A stretch of 64,000 nucleotides of DNA from Selaginella moellendorffii (GCF_000143415.4 NW_003314282.1:1197374-1261373), one strand, 5' to 3'. Positions 31,514-43,656 are shown, counted from the first letter of the stretch. Notes: a model not told the origin generated them from the letters alone. Translations and numbers: made by a program.

Positions 31514-34500
31514 TCAAACCTTTGCTTGCGTTTTCGCTTTCCTGGAATCCCGTGCTCCGTGCGAGTTACTTTCTTGCTTGCGTTTTCTCTTGCCGACGTC
31601 CTCGTACTCGATTGGATCGATTATCACTCCCGCTCGTTTGATTATCTGCGTGGTAATCACGTTTACAATCAAATCAAAACAGGAAGATCGAGAAACAGTA
31701 AGAAAAGCAAAGCTTACAGATGGTCGTGTCAAGTCCTGAAAAGCTTTGGTTGGGTTGTAATCACGCCCCAATGGCATCCGCATTGTTTTCTCGAAAACTT
31801 CTCTCGATGTGTAGGGGAATGGCAGCGACGACGACAGGAACTTTGCAGCCTGTTACACAGAGAAGTGAGCAAAGAAAAGGAAGAACAAGAAAACCTACCT
31901 TCTTATCAGTCTTCTGGCTGATGATGACGTGCTTGAGCTTTGCATCCAGTCTCCGCTTCTCGGCCTCTTCTTTCTTTCGCTTGGCCTCCTCCTGTTGCTT
32001 TAGCATCCATTGTGGAGGACCTCTCTTCTTCTGGATGTCTGTCCACTGCCCCCACCCTGGTAAGTCCATTCTCTCGAGTTCTTCTTGGGGACACTCTTCG
32101 TCCACTGCGGCCGCTTTTGCTTCTTGGAACTCGGCCTCCACATCGTCTCCAGCAAAAGCCTCTCGAATCAGATCCTCTTGACTACGTGGAACTATGACTT
32201 CGTCACCGTCGTAATCGAGATCTTCCTCTTGTTCTTCCACGCTGTTTTCCTGCTCTGGTACAGTTTTTTTGTCCTGCTTGTGACTCGTATCCTTTGGCCG
32301 CCCCGCAATCGCCACCTTAAAACTTTCGTCTGCTACGCTTTTGCTGTTTGTTTCTGGCCTCGCAACTTCGTCCGTGCCGAATACTGTCGGGTTTGCACTG
32401 ATAACCGAATGCTTTGTCACCTCCACTCCCATCGCATCTTCAAGTCTAGTCGCCGATTCCTTGTTTTTGCTTTTCTTCTTCTTTTTCTTCTTCGTCCTCT
32501 CGCTCTTGTCTCCAGCTATCGTGATTGGTTCGTCAACTTTCGTGGTGTGCTCCACGGCAGCGCTAACCTGTATGAACACATTAGTCTTATTTTCAGGAAA
32601 GAGGAGCTATACCGGCTTACCATTCCTTCTAGATCAACATCCTCAATATCAACGGCATTGACAGGAACAGGATCAGATTTTCTCTTTTTCTCCTTCCTCG
32701 TGACTAATAGCATCTTCGTTCCCATCAACGGAGATTCATCTTCTGAGTTTTCACTATCGGTTCCACGCTCGACCATGTCATCTTCTTCATCGATAGCTTT
32801 CATAGCGGACACCTTGTCTGCGTGGCCTCCAAACGACAGTTTCCCTTTTAATGGGCCAGTTTCCTGGCTGGGACCAGCATCGTCAGCTCCAGCAGATTCA
32901 AGTTCTTCTAACACTGCTCGGGCCTCATCTTCTGCTTCTTTTCTCTTTTTCTCAATCGCACGGACCTGAAAGAAAGTGGTAGAAGTAAAGATGAGTTCAA
33001 TTAAAATGCATGAGTATTTACCATGAATGGAAGAGCAAAGATACCAGTAGTCGGTAGCTCGGTGTCGTTGGTTCCTTCTTCCAGTGCTTTCAACGTAGCG
33101 ACCTTGGCTTTGGCTAGCACTCTTGATCCAGGCTTTTCTAGCACAAGTCCCGGCTCATCATCCTTATCACTGTCGTCTTCCTCGTCCTCGTCACTGCTAC
33201 TGCTCTCAGACTTGGCAGAATGAATTTTTCTCGTCAACAACGCGTGCTCACGGAGCTGCTCTGTGATAGCCTCTCTTGTTCCCTCATTGTGTTGCTGCAA
33301 GCCACGCTTTAGAATTCTTTTTGCCCAGCGAGACGTGTTTTTGTGTTTCAATGTCATGCGCTCCTGCAAAACAGGAAGATTAGTAAGTCATCTGGATACA
33401 GGAGACTAAAACTTTTACCCTTGCACGATTCAACTCCTGCTTCATAGTTTCCTCGAGTTGTACGTCAGGATCATCCGCCAACATATCTGCTTTGGTCTTC
33501 TGCGATTTCCTCGCAAGCCGATGAAACGTTTTGGACTTGATCTTTTTTACTCTCTTGGCTCTCTCCTCGTGACGGAATAGAAGATTACGCATTTTAGCAA
33601 GTCTCTCTTGACGATCCCTGACTTCATCAACCGATAGCTGCACAAAAATAACGCTAGTAATTTACCAGAGGAAACATCAAAGAGCCAACCAATACCTTGT
33701 TAAGCTCGAGGCTTTCCTTGGCCTCAATTTGAGAAGGATCGGCCACACCGTTTTCCTTTAGCAAAGCTGCCACCTCCTTCTCAAACGCTGTCGAAGGCTT
33801 GAAATCAGCGACCATCGACGTCGTTGATGAAAGGGCGACGTTTACTTTGTCAATAAACTTCAGTGTAGAGGCTTCACGATTCCTTTTCACGATCGGCTGC
33901 CACTTGCTGATGTCCTCAACAGTTTTCTCGTAGCCAGCTTGTCTATCGATCTTCTCCTGAATATTTTTCGGCAGCGGTACCGACACCGGAGCCGCACTCT
34001 TTTGCAGTGATCGAACCCGTTTCTTGAGCGCATTAAATCCAGGCTTTTCCTGGAGTGGAGCCAGCAAATCCTCAACAGTGATTGGCACTTCTTCATTCTT
34101 ATCATCCATGTAGCTGATATCTTCCTTGACCTTCTTAGCTACGTAGACAAAGAGCAGTCTTTTAGCCATAGCTGAGAGAGAATAGAAAAGCACGTACCAT
34201 GTCGGTTCGCTTTACCAGTGACTTCCATGAGCATTCTATCATGGAGTTCTTCCTGATCTCCTTCTTCTTCGTCTCCCTCGTCATCTTCATCGTCGTCATC
34301 TTCCAGTGATTTATCATCCAAAGTTCCAACATTCTCCTCTCCAGACGCAGCACCTTCATCGATCTCCTCGTCCTGCAAACGCCCCACATTCAATTCCAGA
34401 AGCAAAACAAACACAAAATCTCACCTCGAAATCCGATGGAAGCTCGTACTCCAGCTTGTCCACCTGGTCAAACCGCCTGTTCTTCCCGGACTCCTCCTGC

Positions 34501-34727
34501 GGCACACCCTCTTGGTACTCGTACAAATCGCTGGCAACCGAATCGGGCTCATCCGCCGGCTTGCCGGATTTGCGAGAATGCCGCCTCTTGCGATCATTCA
34601 GATCCAGCGGCAGGCCAATCTCCTTGAGAAGACGCGATGGGTAATTTGGCCCGGCATCCCTGCCCTTGCCTCTTCCTCCCCTGCCTCTTCCTCCCCCTCC
34701 CCTTCCTCTTCCCCGCTTGGGCGCCAT
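31514..34727 (-). CDS. UTP14: U3 snoRNA-associated protein 14 (UTP14)
   Basis: Nine exons can be placed by frame: 34727-34425, 34372-34198, 34138-33696, 33637-33419, 33363-33022, 32965-32621, 32567-31899, 31849-31718 and 31645-31514. They sum to 2760 bp (919 aa). All introns are GT-AG and 49-72 nt. The protein has an RGG-like Gly/Arg N-terminus (MAPKRGRGRGGGGRGRGG) and long acidic stretches. The UTP14 core includes KWQPIVKRNREASTL, KIKSKTFHRLARKSQ, RMTLKHKNTSRWAKRILKRG, a Lys-rich nuclear signal (KKKKKKKSKNKE), GWGQWTDIQKKRGP and the C-terminal NPTKAFQDLTRP and GVIIDPIEY. UTP14 acts in the nucleolar small-subunit processome and activates the helicase Dhr1 during 18S rRNA maturation. The gene is complete and appears functional. 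A 3' fragment lies at 11372-12470. Confidence 0.93.
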
Positions 34728-35475
34728 ACCTAAACCCTAAACCTTCACAAAAAACTTAACCAAATAACCATTCCACCTTTGTTAAAAAACTTACCAAACA
34801 CAAGAACTTTCGTCCTGTGGCTTTTGCGTTCCATCGTTCCATCGTAAAGCTTTAGTATGGTCCCATGCCATCTATCTATCTATGTATTTATCTATCGTTA
34901 TGATCCACATGGAGAAATATTACAAACCAAAAGCCATGAAGTACCTTCACTCCAATTGCGATAGAAGAGCCAAAGTTTCTCTTCACTCGAAGAACAAAGA
35001 AGCATAGTGGCAAACTATTAAAAAAAAAAACACATTACAAAAGCATAACAAAGCTTGGTGAAACACATTCATTGTGGTGGTTTTCCGGGCTGGATTTGAT
35101 TATTTTTGGTGTGATGGTAGATCTGGCACACTTGAGGAAGAGATTCCAGTGGCGAGGTGCTGTGCATTTCGCTGGATCATAAATTTCCGTTGTGCTGCAT
35201 GACTTTGAGGTACTTCTGGGACTGCACAGCGCAGGCTCTAAGCAAGTTGGGGATCCTCCACAGACCTTATCACAGATTCTTGTGCTCCTCTTTACATCGT
35301 GTTCGGTAGGAGATACGAACACTGAACACTTTCTTTGAGCCTGCTTCCATAGGAGTAGCCACCGGATTAGCGTTAAGCATGGAGATGGATAGATTTAACC
35401 AAATAAATATCAAAGAACTTCATAAAAACTTTGTGCTCGTTTGATTACAAACCAAAAGCCATGAAGTACCTATCT
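34728..35475. other. Intergenic between UTP14 and REV3, with duplicated segments
   Basis: This holds the UTP14 promoter and the REV3 3' flank. A direct repeat of about 28 bp (ACAAACCAAAAGCCATGAAG and following) occurs at about 34921 and 35447. Between the two lies the inverted REV3 exon copy listed separately. A tetranucleotide-like CTAT run is at 34870-34895. No separate gene was seen. Confidence 0.6.
35083..35180 (+). pseudogene. Inverted copy of the last REV3 intron and exon
   Basis: On the + strand, GTAGATCTGGCACACTTGAG and then CCAGTGGCGAGGTGCTGTGC match the minus-strand REV3 last intron end and last exon (35535-35650) over roughly 100 bp with scattered differences and small gaps. The CysB codons are partly lost. 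It is a local inverted duplication and not a gene. Confidence 0.75.
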
Positions 35476-38400
35476 TCATTCCAGATGCAGCTGGTTCAAA
35501 ACAGCGGTGCTGTTCTCAAACTCTCTCTTCACTTTGACGCGCTCGAAGAACACCGGACAATCTAGCGAGACGCACAGCACCTCGCCACTGGAGTCTCCTC
35601 CTCCACAAGTGTGACAGATCTACCAAAAACAAAATCAGTTCCAGCCAGGAAAAAACAACCACAAACTTACGGCTTGAATGTGTTGGAGCTCTCTTTCGAC
35701 TCTGCTCGCTCGACCACCAAGCACGACACTTATAAGCCGTTTGTCCGACAAGCATCGCTGACAAGTTAGCTGCCGCCGTCCCTGTGTCATGAGATCTCCA
35801 CACACTGCGCAGTGCTGCGATGCGTAGTAATGGTCGATCCTTCCTCTTCGAGCACTTCCTCCTCCGTCATCACCATATTCCTGGTAGTTTTGGCGTGGCC
35901 TTTTCGCAGCAGGAAGCTGATAGACGCGGGACATATCGTAGAGCCATGCTCGAAGATCAACTCCAACGAGGCCAAATACTCTCTGGAGCGCCGGCAAGAT
36001 CTGCTTGTTGATGTAGTAAGTGTCGTGCAGCCGGAAGCCTTTGCTGTCATCCAAGAGCGAGTATGGATCCACCACCATGTCCACGAGACGTGCACCGGGC
36101 TTGCCATGAACCACCACGTACTGGATGCGTTCTCCGTGGCATGGCTCGGCACGGGGATCCACAGCCATGGCTTTGGACGCAACGATGGCCGCTGGAGGCA
36201 GCACTGATGACTTTGTGCTGTAAGTCCCGAGCCGGACCTCCTTTGAGAACACGAAATCCTGGATTGACGTTCTTCCGCTGAAAATCTTTTGCCACTGGCG
36301 CTGCAGGTATTGTTTTACCTGTTGGGAAGAGCAGCACATCAATACCGAACAAGAAAGCGACTACTACCTTTGAAAGATCATATGTTTCAAACAGTAGCCT
36401 CAGAGACTTCTCCATTGTCTTGGCAACAGCAGCACAGCTATCACGTCGCACTGTTTCAATCCCTTTCGCGTCGAAAGTAGGAGTTTCTTGAGTGGGAGAT
36501 TCATAGCTGTATCCCACATAACGCTTCTTTGTCAAAAGAACGCAAGGATGATACACTTTTTCCATCTTCAAGGCCACTGGATGAGGATTCACTGCTGTGA
36601 CAGCGGAAGCTATTTCATGGCCAATCTTAAAGGCCTCGCTTCGCGAGCGTCCTTCTAAAAGTACAAACATACTGCAAACAAGCACCATTAGATACGAAAA
36701 AGCATTTCAGTTCACATGCCTGTCGGTGTCGCCGTAAACAACCCGTGCACCCCAAGCAGGATTGCTGTTCACCATGTTGATTGCTTGCTCTAAAGTATGC
36801 CTTCCAAGTTGAACTATACTGTCAGCTAGCTCTGCGCATGGCATTCTCCCACTGAAACCAGCCGCTGCGTAACCATATGTGACGTTTGCTATAAGCTTAA
36901 GAGCGAACTGCCGAGCATTGAAAATCTGTAAAAACGAAGCAACTGTCATTACATTCGAAAGAAAAAAGATAATTCAACGGACTCGGTGAAGAACTCTCTG
37001 CGATGCATCCAGTTTCTTCATTTTGCCTTTCACCATTATCCGCGTGGAGAGTATTTCTAGCAACAACCTTGGGAGAACTCCAGGAGCAATCTGGTTCAAC
37101 GAGTGTAAGAATCAGCATAAGATTGTGAAACAGATATGGTACCTCAGGTGGAACAAACATGATCCCATTGGGAGTGACGATCAACTTATCCACTAGACTC
37201 CGTAGTAGCGACGGCGGTATCCATAATTTAGTCACCCCGAGAACTTTCGGGTTTAGAGAGATGCATTTACCCAGACACGTCGAGAAGCAAAGGTTGTAAG
37301 CAATTATCATGGAGGGATAGAGTGACTGGAAATCGAGCACTACAACCGGGCTCGTATAGAGTTTCGATTCTGGTTCCAATACAAGTGGCAGACACTCCAT
37401 TGCCGGTTGTGCAGCCACCTACAAGACAATACAATAAGTTGTAAGGAGAAACTTCGTCAATATCATAAGTACCTGTTCTTTAGAAGGAGAGATAGCCAAG
37501 AAATTTTGCGAATGTGCAAGGCGCATCATCATAGATTCGACACGGTACTGCGAGCCCCGAGAAAATACAGAATAGAAGTCGATACCGAACACTCTTGCCA
37601 ACTCTGCGGTTCTATTTACCTGCAAAAACATGTCAGACACAGGCTTGAAATACAGTATGCACTCACAATATCGAGCTGATCAAGGATTTGTAAGTTCAAA
37701 GCCGTTCGGTTGATCAAGTACTCGACGGATCTAAACCTGTTTCCTCCGGCTCCACTTGCAAACCACTTTGTCAGGTCTCGCCAGGAAATACGAGGAACTT
37801 TTCTCTTCAGAACTTCCTCCCCAACGCATTCTATAGTGTAGTTGCTAAGCTTGACTTCTCCTCGCATGATGCGCCACAGGTTTAAGACAGTCCGGCCACC
37901 AACGTAAATTCCACTTCCGTGAGTTCGGCCCCATTCGTCTTGGATGATGGTTTTGTTGGCCTCGGCGATTCCACCAGTCTTCTCACCATCCGAGAAAAAG
38001 GTGCTGCTCAAGCTGTTGTGACCGCTTCTTGGTGGAGTACGAGAGATAGATGCCAAAAGACCAACTCCAAGATTAGCAGCCCGTTCAGCGAGGAATCCCA
38101 AAGAAAGCCTCTGAATCTCCCATCCAATTATGATGTCTGGATCGTAAGCCCGTACCAACTCGATAAAAAACTGCAGAAGAGCTACTTCAGTGGGGAAGTA
38201 GCTTGTATTGGGAGAGCATGAAAGACCATCCGAAGGCCTGTTTAAAAGGAACATCAGTAACAAGCTGGACTTACACAAACAACAAACCTCTTGCCATCTT
38301 GTAACTCTTTATCGTGGATAAGAGCGATAGTCTCTCTTGTTGTTTCTGTATCATCTGCCACAACGATCGCAATGCAGCTGATTGAATCGTAATGCGGATC

Positions 38401-41400
38401 CGGTCGCAAGGAACCGCGTGTTTCAGCAAGAGCCTGCCAATGTTCTCGCATTGGAGTTTCAAGTCGTAAATAAATAAATCAGAAAGGCTTATACCTCTAT
38501 GCTCATGACTGTGACTTGCTGACCAGCACCAGCTGCTGCAGGATCACGAAAACCAGTCTGGCTAGCCGGAGTAAGCCGATGAGCCGCCAAGGACGGGCCT
38601 GTGATCTGAGAAAAATCTCTAGACCGTCGTTTAGCTTCAGCACTCCCTTCCAACGTCGTGTTTGAGTGCTCACCGCTTTGAAACTCGTCCGAAAGTACGT
38701 GCATTTCATTGTACTTTGGAGACGCTGGTCTGCCGGATGGTGTCTCTAGTGTCGATGCTACATGTTCCTTTTGCAAAGAGTTTAACGCGAGGTTTTCTTT
38801 TGCAAGCCACTCACAGACGGAAGAATTCGATGGAGGCGCCAGTGCAGGAGTTAAAAGATGGATAACGGTATCATCAATATCAAATCTCCTCGCAGGATCA
38901 CCAGCAAATATTGCCGCTGTAAAGCAGCAGGCGTTAAAATCAAGAGCACAAAAGCTGAGAAACATACCACTTTTTTCCATATCCTCCGAGCCTCCATAAG
39001 ATACATTCGGGTACTCCACGTCCTTCAGGCCGTAGCTCTTGAAGCTTGCAAGGATATCATTGTTACTTGGAGGCCGCTGGTGAAAAATCATCGCCAGCTC
39101 TCCATTCTTCGGCAAGACTACATCCTTTTCCACTGCAGCAGCTGGCTGTGAGTTTTCGTTGTCACCGGAAGTTTCAACAGGCTCAGTGGTCATGTGACTT
39201 TGCAAGGGAAGAGCTCCATACTGGTTTAACAAGCATTTCCTCAAGCCTTGCGGTTTTACAGCGCTCTCAGTTTCTGGTTCCTGTTGTCTGCCACCTTTCT
39301 GCTTCCCACGTTTGATTCTCATCAAATCACGGACTGAAGTTTCCGACCTGGATTCTCTTGCCTGCTCCTGAGGTGATCCACAGGGACGTAAAGGTACAGC
39401 AACGCTTGCTTCTTCTTTTCCTGGCTTCGCAGGTGATCCTTTGACAGTTATCGGAAGCCGTCCCCAACTCCTGTTACCCACTCTTTTACCCGTCTCAGTC
39501 ACGTCGGCTGGAGGTTCTTCATCCCCTGCTCCATCATACTGCGGAATTCTGATTCCAGAAGTACCTTCTTCAGCTACTAAGACCTCTTTTTCTTCTCCGT
39601 CTTCTTCAAAACAGTCGACAATATCCTGGCACTCCCTTTGCGACATAATCTCAAACGTGGACAACGTTTTCTGAAGTGCCGCTTCTACCCCATCACCTTC
39701 AAAAAGTCTGCATAAGTCGATTTCGCCGTGATCTTGCTCGTTGGCTGCTACCACATCACCTTCACAATTGTTGTTCTGGGAAGACACCATCCACTTGAGA
39801 AGTTCCAGTGCGTCCTCGTCAGCTGCCTGAAAAAGATGTTAGACACGAGGACGACGAAAAGAAAAACGCACCTTCCAAAGGTCGGGTTGAGACGTGCTTT
39901 GAGCCATTTCATTGTGAAGGCTGTCCTCCGGCGTCGGCTTCACCTCTTGGGAGAAGCCTTTCGCAGCCGAAGGAGACCGATACAGATTTGCCGGTTGTGA
40001 GCTTTCAAGTAGATCGTTATCTTGCGGCTGTGGCGTTGCTCCAGACATCCACACGGATTTCAAAATTTCTTTATGAAGAGCCTCCGCAGCAAAATGCTTA
40101 TGCGGCTGTGGAGAAAGGAAGCTGCTCGTCAAGTCCTCTTGCTCCTGTCCCTGTAAAACAAGGGACATGAACGAGATTATTTCTGGAAGAAACATGCCAT
40201 GCACAAAGACGGCAGACTGAAACGATGTCTTACACCGTCTAAGAGCAAGCAGCTTGCGGGCTTCTTCGCACCTCCCAGATAGGTATCAAAGACTGCACGA
40301 GCATTCTTCCAGGATCTATTTGCTCGAGAGGCGTATAAGAAAGTGAATCCTTGTTGAGGATCGCTGCAGCAGCGTCAATGTCAGAATAAGATCTTACAAG
40401 CTAACGTCAAGAGACAAACCTTCTACGGGAGCATCAGCTTCTAGCTCGCACGTACTGCATCTGGAAGGCGACGCTTTATCCTGAGAGAGATCTGACCAAA
40501 CTTGGTGCGATGGAATGTTCGAAGATAACCAAAAATCATGAATGTCGTAATCACTTGACGATGTAAACCAGCTGCCATCGTTTTCAGCGGCTGGAGTGTT
40601 GAGTGCTGATATTTTCCTTTTCCTCTCGTTCGGCGTGTCGGGTAAAGGCGATCTAAAGCGCAAACTCGAGACTTCTAAGAGTCCCATTCCTGCCAGATTG
40701 TAGTCTATCTGAGATTGGAAACATCATTATTATCGAAACAATCACAGCCTTGTCTAACCTTCAATTGCAGCAGGTAAGGGATGTGAGCTTCGTAAGGTTG
40801 GAACTTGCGGTTTAAAATTCCACCACTCTGCAAAGCTTGTGTTACGAGAAACGAAACATCACTGGAGCTTATTACCAGTAGAAACGCGCTCATTTGGCTC
40901 GCTTCTTGAGGGTAGTATCTATGATCAGTCAAGAAAAGCCCATAGAAAAAAGAAAGAGAGAGAGAGATAGAAAGTCCCAAGGATACAAAGTTATTTTGAT
41001 GAATGTGTCCTCGGATGGATGATAGCCGTAAAGCTTTTTCGCTCGAACGAGGTCGCAAGAATGTACGTGTTGTCTCTTGGCTCCAATGGAACTAGCCATC
41101 TGTGCAAAGGTCATACTAAGGCATGTATCAAGTACAATTGAGTGTTACCTTCATAGCTCTCTCGAGAGCCAACGCTAAACGCCGGACAAATGCCATGGCT
41201 GAAAGAAAAAAGATAAATGGAGAAAAGAGATTCGCGTAGTACCTTCTTCTAAGCTCTGAGGAAGATCGTCATCGTAAGGAACATAAAAGTATGGGAGAGC
41301 CTGAAATTGGACAATTGCGAGTGATTTCTCGGCTTCTAAATCATCACTACCTTGTGAAGATGCAAGCAAGTCTTCTGCCCCGCGAGAGTAGAACCATAGA

Positions 41401-41597
41401 TTCTCACTACAGGAACTTCCATCACGCTCCTCCCTGGCAATCTCTCCTTAAATCTCACCGCTAAAACGAAGAAGTCCCAGCTCACCGAAGAAATGCGAGT
41501 AGCACTCGTCCATGTCCACCAGCGGCGCCGCCGTGTAGTAATCCAGGTTCACGATGCGAATGCCGAAGACTCGCTCCCCCTCCTCCAGCTCCGCCAT
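35476..41597 (-). CDS. REV3: DNA polymerase zeta catalytic subunit REV3
   Basis: This is a many-exon gene beginning MAELEEGERVFGIRIVNLDYY at 41597 and ending ENSTAVLNQLHLE at 35476. The N-terminal part has VPVVRIYGST, QKTCLHLHK and AKRQHVHSCDLVRAKKLYGYH, typical of REV3. A large disordered exon spans about 38489-39790. The exonuclease-like part shows PDIIIGWEIQRLSLGFLAER. Polymerase motifs are DFQSLYPSMIIAYN (A, about 37300), KLIANVTYGYAAAGFSGRMP (B, about 36870) and VVYGDTDS (C), split by an intron at 36672-36719. The C-terminus has two cysteine clusters, CAVCGDLMTQGRRQLTCQRC and CHTCGGG...C....C, the second being the iron-sulphur/accessory-subunit site of B-family polymerases. It performs error-prone translesion synthesis in the nucleus with REV7. 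It appears complete. Confidence 0.92.
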
Positions 41598-41776
41598 AGC
41601 CCGCGCGGGCGCTTCTTTGACACGAGAAAACGAAGAATTAGGGTTCTAGCGGGAATATCCCAAGAGCATATATTTCGTTGCAAAAAAGGCCCTTTACTGT
41701 TTGCCGAGGCAGTTTTGCGGTTAGGGCAAGCGTTGTGCGATTCGCTGGGAGAGGAGGGATCGCGGCGCGCGCAGCG
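41598..41776. promoter_or_regulatory. Bidirectional promoter between REV3 and the RNA-binding protein gene
   Basis: Only 179 bp separate the two divergent start codons. The stretch is GC-rich near both ends (CCCGCGCGGGCGC and GGATCGCGGCGCGCGCAGCG) with no clear TATA box, as in housekeeping bidirectional promoters. Confidence 0.6.
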
Positions 41777-43065
41777 ATGTTTTCCAGGGGGTAAGCTCTC
41801 TCAATCCTTTCGGCAATGCATCAGGATCTATAGGTCATTCCAGTCCCAGTCCTGCATTCTCCGTGTCAAGAGAGAAATTTCTTCCTGGATTGCCTGAAAT
41901 CGCCTGTGTCTGGCACACTAAATCCACAGCTAAGAAGGAACGAGTGTTTCCTACTTGCGAGTCAGTCCGAGAGACAGAGAAAAAAAAAATCGAGAAGAAG
42001 AGTAAGAACAAAGAACTCACAGCACAAAGAATTGTGAAAGAAGAGAGAAAGAGTGTTTGTGTGTGAAAGTTTCTAGAGAGGTTTTTTTCTTTCTTTTTCT
42101 TGTTAAGTGGGATGGGAAGAACAAGCTAGAGCTATGCACACACCCAAAAACAAAAGTTTCAAAGTTTGTTGAGCATCTGTCGATGGGGTGGGCTTTTCTC
42201 TGTTTTAAGGAATTTATTGGGGAGCGGGGGAAGTGCCGACGGATACGAGGTTGCAGCAGCAAAGAGGCAGCGCTTGCTAGACACTGCAGGCTCTTACTTT
42301 GGAAGCTCGCCTCATGCCACTGCTGCTCATGCGAGCTTCATGTACGGGGGCCCCGGATTTGCCTTCCTGGGCCAGCCGCGACCCTTCCCAGTTGTCCGAC
42401 TGCGAGGACTCCCGTTTAACTGCTCAGAGAGTGACGTATTCGAATTCTTTGCAGGCCTGGATGTGGTGGATGTGCTGCTCGTCCGGAAACAGGGAAGGTT
42501 CTCCGGCGAGGCCTTTGTGGTGCTGGGAGCTCCCATGCAAGTCGACTTTGCTCTCCAGCGGAACAGGCAGAATATGGGACGGAGGTACGTAGAGGTCTTC
42601 CGGAGCAAGAAGCAGGACTACTACAGTGCCGTGGCCACGGAAGTTAACGATCCCAGGTCCGGTGATGTCTTGGCGACGCTCGCTTCTTCGGCCGCTGGAG
42701 GTGGCGGTGGCGGTGGCGGCAGCGGCGGCGGTGGTGGTGGTGGTGGCAGCAGCGGGAAGAACAGCTTGTGTGACAAGGATCTGGCCGAGCACACGGGGGT
42801 GCTCAAGCTGCGGGGGCTGCCATTCTCGGCGTCCAAGCGGGATATAGTGGAGTTTTTCCGGGAGTTTGGGCTCAAGGAGGACAGCGTGCAGATTGTAGTT
42901 CACTCGGATGGCCGGGCGACCGGGGAGGCGTACGTGTTTTTCTTGGGACCGGGGGACTCCAAGGCGGCCATGAACAAGGACAAGATGACACTGGGGAATA
43001 GATATGTGGAGCTCTTCCCGTCTTCTCGAGAGGAGGCCAACAGAGCCGCGTCCAAGTCGAGATAG
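41777..43065 (+). CDS. ESRP/hnRNP-H-like RNA-binding protein with two qRRM domains
   Basis: My model has a 14-nt coding first exon (41777-41790, MFSRG), a 419-nt GT-AG intron, and a second exon 42210-43065, joining in phase to read MFSRGNLLGSGGSADGYE. That matches the N-terminus I know from plant homologues (At5g66010-type), better than the longer frame that opens at 42166. The first quasi-RRM is at about residues 60-145 (VVRLRGLPFNCSESDVFEFF, ALQRNRQNMGRRYVEVF). A glycine-rich linker (about 165-195) precedes the second quasi-RRM (about 205-290, LKLRGLPFSASKRDIVEFF, MGRATGEAYVFF-like core and NRYVELF). Proteins of this type bind G-rich RNA and control alternative splicing. The purine-rich intron and 5' region (41960-42060) are unusual. 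The gene is convergent with the bZIP gene. Confidence 0.85.
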
Positions 43066-43656
43066 CCGGCGCTACTTGTATTATCAACCAACGCTTTTCG
43101 AGCAGGAGCAATGCACAGACGTAACAACGATGACAACGACGACGAAGACGACTTCTTTCTTCATCTCAACTCTATATAGGCGGGGGAAAGTAAGGAAAAA
43201 ATACTGTACTCTTTTTTTCTTCCTCTCTCTTTCTCTCTAACGCTTGGGGGGATTCTTTTATACTAGCTAACATCTAGGTGGTGGCCGTGTACGTCTGGGC
43301 CATTGTTACTACATTTCCACCATGAACAAAGATTTTTCTTAAGAAACATAAAACTCTCCGGTATCTCTGGTACTTGGTATTTTTTCCGATTGAACTTGCT
43401 GGTACTGATCCATCTCCTGAAAGTTTTTCACAGACAGAGACACGGAGAAAAACAAAGAAAGCAAAAAACCCGGAGTACCCGGATAAGCTTGACATTACCT
43501 GAGAGAGAGAACTCGGTACAGACAGCAGTTCTAGGACCGACCACCTCAAGGAGCAAGGAGCAAAGGAAAGAAGCTTTTAGAGCACAACTCTATGGATCCG
43601 AGACCGACTAAAAGAGAGGTACCACCTGTAGAGAGCGAAGAAAGTTCAGTCTCTAA
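43066..43656. other. 3' flanks of two convergent genes
   Basis: This has the 3' UTR of the RNA-binding gene (CT-rich tract at 43205-43240) and that of the bZIP gene. No additional gene is supported. Confidence 0.6.

Noticed and set aside
42327-42903. Minus-strand frames antisense to the RNA-binding gene
   Set aside because: Low-complexity Pro/Thr/Ala runs caused by the Gly codon repeats of the real gene.
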